From positions 1 to 64,000 of the forward strand of contig NZ_RCWA01000018.1 in NCBI RefSeq assembly GCF_018448905.1: DNA of 64,000 bases, given 5' to 3'. The notes below the pieces were generated by a model. The model worked only from the letters and a program-made list of their open reading frames with translations, was not told where the DNA came from and searched no databases. Of this stretch, positions 59,373-64,000 are shown piece after piece. The translations under genes and the position numbers were made by a program. The DNA comes from Photorhabdus heterorhabditis. GTDB taxonomy: Bacteria > Pseudomonadota > Gammaproteobacteria > Enterobacterales > Enterobacteriaceae. The number at the start of each line of letters is the position of its first letter. Position 1 is the first letter of the stretch.

Positions 59373-59396
59373 GTAGCCTGTCATTTGACAGGCTAC
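59373..59396 (+). terminator. Hairpin after iolD
   Basis: GTAGCCTGTCA-TT-TGACAGGCTAC, perfect 11-bp stem just after the stop; no T-tract, so possibly a stability or partial terminator element. Confidence 0.6.
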
Positions 59397-59741
59397 AGAC
59401 CGCAAACAAATCCTGCCAACACGTTAAATTGTGTCAGAATAAACCGCCTTCTTTCACCCAGATGCGTGGCAGGTTATTTTTCCTTATCTAATCACATGCC
59501 TAATGTCATTTTGAAATTTTTATTTCGAAAAAAATCACCTTTTCTTTTCCTTTACCCCCTATCGCCAAACATAGCAATTACTTAACAAAATACACGTTAT
59601 AATTTGTTTTAAAAGGAAATTTTTATCAATCCATCTACTACTCCCCTCACTTTACGTGATCTATTTAACACAAATTTAATATTATCATTAATAAAATGCT
59701 ATCCGTCACGCAAAAACATAATTTCCAATCATTGTAAAATT

Positions 59742-59754
59742 GAAATAAATATTC
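59742..59754. promoter_or_regulatory. Candidate IolR operator, site 3 (imperfect)
   Basis: GAAATAAATATTC, one base short of the 14-base palindrome, preceded by AAAATT; 59 bases before iolG. Confidence 0.4.
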
Positions 59755-59812
59755 TAATTGATATATTTTTAAGTATACCCAAAGCAGATTACCCAGGTAT
59801 CAAGGAGCATTT

Positions 59813-60799
59813 ATGTTCAACATTGCATTATTTGGCGCCGGACGGATTGGACAAGTACATGCGGCAAATATCGCTAACCATAAAGAAACCTGCCTTTATT
59901 CCGTTATCGATCCGCATAAGAAAAGTGCAGAACTTTTAGCACAGAAATATCAGACAAAAATACAGACTATTGAACAGGCCATGTCTGACCCCAAAATAGA
60001 GGGTGTTCTTATTGCTTCAGCAACAGACACTCATGCAAACCTAATTGAAATCGCAGCAAAGCATCACAAAAAAATTTTCTGTGAAAAACCCATTCACCTG
60101 GATATTGAACGTGTTCATCATTGCCTTGAGACGATTAAACAATATCAGGTCCCGCTATTTGTTGGCTTTAACCGTCGTTACGATCCTCAATTTCGTCGAA
60201 TAAAAACCCTATTTGATGCTGGCACGATAGGAAAAGCTGAATCTCTGCTGATTACTTCCCGTGATCCTTCTCCTCCATCTGTTGAATATGTCAAAGTCTC
60301 TGGTGGTATGTTCCGAGATATGACAATCCATGATTTCGATATGGCACGTTTTATTATCGGTGAAGAGCCATATTCGATCTATGCACAAGGCAGTAACTTA
60401 ATTGACCCCGCAATTGGGCAGGCCGATGATATCGATACCGCCTTTATTGTTATGAAATTTCCATCAGGCGTAATAGCAGCCATTACCAATAGTCGACGTT
60501 CCGGTTATGGCTATGATCAGCGGATTGAACTGCATGGTGAAAAAGGCTTACTCCGTGCTGGTAACATCAAAGAAAACAGTGTTGAACTTTGGGAAAACAC
60601 GGGTTGTTTAACGGCCAAGCCAGAGCATTTCTTCCTGCAACGTTATCGAGAAGCATATATTGCTGAATGGGATCATTTTGTCGATGTCATGTCTGACCGG
60701 GCTATACCAGAATGCAATGGCTCTGATGGCAAACAAGCACTTTATCTGGCAGATAAAGCGCTCGAATCCCTGCACTCCGGCCAAGAAGTCAGATTATAA
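59813..60799 (+). CDS. iolG: IolG, inositol 2-dehydrogenase
   Basis: 328 residues, Gfo/Idh/MocA family. NAD-binding GAGRIGQVHAANI, catalytic Lys in CEKPIHLD, and active-site His/Asp region GGMFRDMTIHDFDMARF, matching IolG (oxidises myo-inositol to 2-keto-myo-inositol). AAGGAG SD. First catabolic step; iolB, iolC and iolE are not in the window. Confidence 0.93.
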   Translation: MFNIALFGAGRIGQVHAANIANHKETCLYSVIDPHKKSAELLAQKYQTKIQTIEQAMSDPKIEGVLIASATDTHANLIEIAAKHHKKIFCEKPIHLDIERVHHCLETIKQYQVPLFVGFNRRYDPQFRRIKTLFDAGTIGKAESLLITSRDPSPPSVEYVKVSGGMFRDMTIHDFDMARFIIGEEPYSIYAQGSNLIDPAIGQADDIDTAFIVMKFPSGVIAAITNSRRSGYGYDQRIELHGEKGLLRAGNIKENSVELWENTGCLTAKPEHFFLQRYREAYIAEWDHFVDVMSDRAIPECNGSDGKQALYLADKALESLHSGQEVRL

Positions 60800-60848
60800 A
60801 ACAGGACCACACCTGAATAACTGACTCACATTTATTTTCACCATAAAA

Positions 60849-60871
60849 ACGGGAAAAACCTTTTTTCCCGT
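60849..60871 (+). terminator. Terminator of iolG
   Basis: ACGGGAAAAA-CC-TTTTTTCCCGT hairpin, 50 bases after iolG and before the symporter; the T-run is within the stem. Confidence 0.55.
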
Positions 60872-60917
60872 CAGCATATTACTGCCTAAAAACAGTCAAT
60901 CAGGCATGGAGGATAAT

Positions 60918-62585
60918 ATGTTAGCTTTTCTCTCATTTACCGGTTTCACCTTATTAGTAGCAGGTTTTGCTTATTACAAAACACATAATGCCCGCCTGAC
61001 AGAATCTGCTGAAGGTTATTTTCTTGGTGGCCGTTCCCTGACAGGAGTTTATATTGGTAGCTCTATGCTGCTGATGAACCTATCGACAGAACATTTAGTC
61101 GGTTTAAATGGCTTGGCATTCCGAACCGGGTTTATCGTCATGGCTTGGGAAGTTATTGCAGCCATGACAATCGTCTTATTTGCTATTTATTTCCTACCGA
61201 AGTACCTCAAACTTGGCATTTCAACCATACCGGAATATCTTGAACGTCGGTTTGACAAAAATACCTTATTTATTACCTCAATTCTATTTCTGGCAATGTA
61301 TGTTATTTCATTACTACCCATTGTGCTGTATACCGGCGCGATTGCGCTGGAAAGTCTGTTCCAGGTTTCTGAGGTATTTAGTGTCAATAAAGCCACAGCT
61401 TTGTGGATTATGGTTTGGGGTGTCGGTGGATTAGGCGCTATTTATGCCATATTTGGTGGTATCAAAGCCATTGCAGTGGCAGATACCATTAACGGAGTTG
61501 GTTTAATCGTTGGTGGATTAATGGTGACAATTTTTGCTCTGCTCTACGTCGGCAGTGGCAATGCCTGGCAAGGATTAGTTGAGGTTTATCAAGCTAATCC
61601 CGATAAATTTAACTCTATCGGCAGTGAAGATTCGCTGGTTCCTTTCTCCACATTATTTACTGGCTTGATTATTTCCAATATGTTTTTCTGGTGTACCAAT
61701 CAATCTATTGTTCAAAAAGCCCTTGGTGCAAAAAACCTGGCAGAAGGACAAAAAGGTGTCATGCTGTGTGCTTTCTTTAAGTTAATCATTCCCTCTATTA
61801 TTATTCTGCCAGGCATTATTGCCTTCCATATTTTCAAAGGGCAAATAGATAACCCCGATAACGCCTATCCCGAACTGGTACATCTGGTTCTGCCTGAAAT
61901 ATTAGTTGGTTTCTTTGCGGCTGTCGTTGTCGGTGCAGTATTCTCTACATTCAGTGGAGGACTTAATTCATCTATGACACTTTTTACCGTCAATATCTAC
62001 AGACAACGAATTAATAAAAACGCAACTGAAGCTCAAACAGTGACTGTTGGTAAATATCTGGGGATTGGGTTAACTTTAACAACCATGATTGTTGCTCCAT
62101 TAGTCGCTAATGCGCCAGATGGCCTGTTCTATCTCATTCAACAATTACAGGGGATTTTTAATGCACCGATTCTCAGTGTAGTATTAGTTGGTCTGATGAC
62201 TAAACGTGTGCCCCCTATCGCCGCTAAACTCGGCCTACTATTCGGTATGTCCGCTTATATTATCTGCAACTTCATTTTAAAAATTGATCTGCATTTCTTT
62301 CATCTGGTCGGTATTCTATTTGTTCTCAATATCATTTTCATGCTGGCTATTGGCTACTTCTTTCCAGCCAAACCATTTGAAGATGTTTATACCGAGCAGG
62401 TAGATATTACACCGTGGTCTATAGTGAAACCTGTTGCATGGTTAATTATATTGAGTTCAATTTCTATGTATGTATTTCTCGCACATCATGTCCCCCAAGT
62501 AATCATGGTTATTTATTATTTGTTTGCCGCATTAGTGTTGTTTTATGTGTTCTATAAAATGGGTAAATCCTTGCTCAGGAAGTAA
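60918..62585 (+). CDS. Sodium/solute symporter (SSS family), probably for inositol
   Basis: 555 residues from ATG 60918, which has GGAGG five bases upstream; an ATG four codons earlier lacks an SD. About 14 membrane helices. SSS features: GYFLGGRSLTGVYIGSSMLL at the N-terminus, YLERRF, YAIFGGIKAIAVADTING, and the later AVFSTFSGGLNSSMTLFTVNIY sodium-site region. Sits among iol genes, so inositol is the likely substrate, unlike the MFS-type IolT carriers of Salmonella; a close SSS relative is SMIT/SGLT. Substrate inferred from context. Confidence 0.85.
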   Translation: MLAFLSFTGFTLLVAGFAYYKTHNARLTESAEGYFLGGRSLTGVYIGSSMLLMNLSTEHLVGLNGLAFRTGFIVMAWEVIAAMTIVLFAIYFLPKYLKLGISTIPEYLERRFDKNTLFITSILFLAMYVISLLPIVLYTGAIALESLFQVSEVFSVNKATALWIMVWGVGGLGAIYAIFGGIKAIAVADTINGVGLIVGGLMVTIFALLYVGSGNAWQGLVEVYQANPDKFNSIGSEDSLVPFSTLFTGLIISNMFFWCTNQSIVQKALGAKNLAEGQKGVMLCAFFKLIIPSIIILPGIIAFHIFKGQIDNPDNAYPELVHLVLPEILVGFFAAVVVGAVFSTFSGGLNSSMTLFTVNIYRQRINKNATEAQTVTVGKYLGIGLTLTTMIVAPLVANAPDGLFYLIQQLQGIFNAPILSVVLVGLMTKRVPPIAAKLGLLFGMSAYIICNFILKIDLHFFHLVGILFVLNIIFMLAIGYFFPAKPFEDVYTEQVDITPWSIVKPVAWLIILSSISMYVFLAHHVPQVIMVIYYLFAALVLFYVFYKMGKSLLRK

Positions 62586-62597
62586 AGCAATAGAAAA

Positions 62598-62629
62598 ATC
62601 TCTTCCCTACAACAATAGGGAAGAGATTA
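62598..62629 (+). terminator. Terminator after the SSS symporter
   Basis: 13-bp perfect stem (AATCTCTTCCCTA and complement) with a 6-base loop, 12 bases after the stop. Confidence 0.8.
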
Positions 62630-62950
62630 ATTATGTGATTTATTCCCACCATTAAGGCCCACACTATATACCAGAACATGAATGGAACAAAAATTTCAAT
62701 ACCCCATTTAATTTACCTTTACTACTAAATAATGAATATACCATGAGAACATTACCTCTATTTAACATCATGTTAACCAAAAAATCCTTACCAGATCACA
62801 ATGCGAAATTAAAAATCCAAATTAAATTGAAAATGAAATAAATGTTTCGTATAACGGGAATATGACAACAACCAGGGTCAACTGACAACACACACAAACT
62901 TACAGTAAACAATAGACAGCTTGCCAGCTTTCATTCGGAGAAACACAGCT
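62630..62950. other. Promoter region of the second dehydrogenase
   Basis: About 320 AT-rich bases with the candidate IolR site at 62835-62848; no gene. Confidence 0.5.
62835..62848. promoter_or_regulatory. Candidate IolR operator, site 2
   Basis: GAAATAAATGTTTC, preceded by AAATTGAAAAT and followed by GTATA, closely matching site 1 over about 30 bases. Confidence 0.55.
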
Positions 62951-64000
62951 ATGAAAGAGATTCATATCGGCTTAATCGGTACTGGTTACATCGGGCGAAC
63001 GCATGCAATTGCATATGCACAAGCTGCCACTGTTTTCCCAATGAAAGGCAAGTTAGTTCGTGACATGGTAGCGGAAGTTTCTGCTGAACTGGCAGCAAAA
63101 CAGTCTAAAGCATTAGGCTTCCGACGTTTTACCGATAATTGGCGTGAACTAGTCGCAGATCCTAATATTGATGTTGTTGACATCTGTTCACCAAATTTTC
63201 TTCACAAAGAGATGGCCCTCGAAGCAATCAAACACGGTAAGCACGTTTATTGCGAAAAACCACTGGCACTAAATTCAACTGACGCAAAACTTATGGTTGA
63301 AGCAGCCCAAAAAGCCGGAGTAAAGACCCTGGTAGGGTTTAACTATGTGAAAAACCCCACGTCACAACTGGCTAAAGAGATCATTTCAAATGGTGAAATT
63401 GGTGAAATCATTCACTTCTATGGCACTCATAACGAAGACTATATGGCTGATCCACTCAGCCCTATTCACTGGCACTGTTTCAAAGATAAAGCGGGATTAG
63501 GTGCATTGGGTGATCTTGCTGCACATATCATTAACATGGCGCAATATCTGGTTGGTGATATTCAAACTGTTTGCGCAGACATGGAAATTGTCATCAAAGA
63601 GCGCCCGGAAAAAATAGGCTCCAGCGTCATGGTTGCCGTAGAAAACGAAGATCAAGCGCATGCCATGGTACGTTTCGGCGGCGGAGCAATGGGTATTATT
63701 GAGACTTCACGTGTTGCCTGTGGCCGCAAAATGGGCTTGAGCTACATCATCACAGGCACAAAAGGCACTTTAAGTTTCACCCAAGAAAGAATGGCTGAAT
63801 TAAAACTTTACCGCCACGATGAACCAGCAAACCGTCAAGGATTTAAAACTATTCTTATTGGCCCAGAACATCCTGACTACGCACCATTTTGTAACGGTAC
63901 CGGTCACGGCATCGGTTTCAATGATCAAAAAACGGTGGAAATCAGAGATTTGCTTAATGGTATCGCCAGCAATAAAGAGATCTGGCCGGATTTCACCGAA
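62951..64000 (+). CDS. Gfo/Idh/MocA dehydrogenase (IolG2-like), partial
   Basis: Open from ATG 62951 to the right edge, 350 codons, C-terminus missing. Rossmann motif GLIGTGYIGRTHAIAYA, catalytic Lys in CEKPLAL, active-site His in LGDLAAHIINMAQYLVG. A larger relative than the IolG at 59813; probably a scyllo- or keto-inositol dehydrogenase of the IolG2/IolW kind, but the substrate is uncertain. Preceded by a candidate IolR site, so likely the start of a further iol operon. Confidence 0.85.
   Translation, partial: MKEIHIGLIGTGYIGRTHAIAYAQAATVFPMKGKLVRDMVAEVSAELAAKQSKALGFRRFTDNWRELVADPNIDVVDICSPNFLHKEMALEAIKHGKHVYCEKPLALNSTDAKLMVEAAQKAGVKTLVGFNYVKNPTSQLAKEIISNGEIGEIIHFYGTHNEDYMADPLSPIHWHCFKDKAGLGALGDLAAHIINMAQYLVGDIQTVCADMEIVIKERPEKIGSSVMVAVENEDQAHAMVRFGGGAMGIIETSRVACGRKMGLSYIITGTKGTLSFTQERMAELKLYRHDEPANRQGFKTILIGPEHPDYAPFCNGTGHGIGFNDQKTVEIRDLLNGIASNKEIWPDFTE

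Larger units (their letters stand above)
59367..59812. other. Intergenic region between iolD and iolG
   Basis: 446 bases with a strong hairpin near the left end and a partial IolR-like palindrome near the right. Otherwise AT-rich; frames in it are not supported. Confidence 0.5.

Noticed and set aside
59774-59790. TATACCC sequence before iolG resembling an end of the palindromic element
   Set aside because: No matching second end or interior; chance similarity.
1-64000. CRISPR arrays, rRNA genes or a full-length insertion sequence
   Set aside because: No regularly spaced identical repeats with unique spacers, no rRNA sequence and no intact transposase were seen.

Overview
The window looks like a chromosomal segment of Photorhabdus or a very close relative (Gammaproteobacteria, Morganellaceae). 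The flagellar/chemotaxis genes are of enterobacterial type, the intergenic DNA is very AT-rich, and a bkdABC cluster matches the set known to make the branched-chain unit of the Photorhabdus isopropylstilbene antibiotic. No database search was possible; all names come from reading the sequence.

Layout. 1-8761 (minus): a two-partner secretion pair, transporter tpsB followed by a huge hemagglutinin tpsA that runs off the left edge. 8762-11171: AT-rich DNA with an IS30-type transposase remnant and an orphan tail-fibre-like gene. 11172-36564 (minus): the flagellar master and chemotaxis block in enteric order, flhD-flhC, motA-motB-cheA-cheW, tsr, a tap-like receptor, cheR-cheB-cheY-cheZ, flhB-flhA. 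It is split between cheZ and flhB by a ~9.7 kb accessory segment (14398-24107) holding bkdA-bkdB-bkdC, a cupin gene and several decayed fragments. flhE is not seen after flhA.

36565-41514: a ~2 kb gene-free region upstream of flhD whose proximal part keeps a CRP box and an RcsAB-like box, then a decayed mgtCB locus (mgtC intact, mgtB a wreck), and cspC. 42209-45138: ylaC and three near-identical tRNA-Asn genes, each with its own promoter, with an orphan gene of unknown function between the first two. 45363-54557: pyrC, bssS, an RcsA-like regulator, trhO, dinI with a LexA box, lpxL, a POT peptide transporter, an AraC-type regulator, csaA and a small exported protein. 54767-64000: a myo-inositol catabolism region with an RpiR-type regulator (iolR) divergent from iolA-iolD, then iolG, a sodium/solute symporter and a second Gfo/Idh/MocA dehydrogenase cut by the right edge. 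A shared palindrome upstream of several of these genes is a candidate IolR operator.

Seven copies of a 119-139 bp palindromic element with ends TACCC...GGGTA, each flanked by TA, are scattered through the window. One sits inside another, which fixes the element ends and a TA target duplication. One abuts the mgtC ribosome binding site. The functional themes are motility control (FlhDC, CheA pathway, Rcs-type signals), secondary metabolism (Bkd complex feeding a ketosynthase), a large secreted adhesin/hemolysin, and inositol use. The most distinctive system is the Bkd cluster, with a lipoyl acyltransferase fused to an acyl carrier protein next to a lone ketosynthase.
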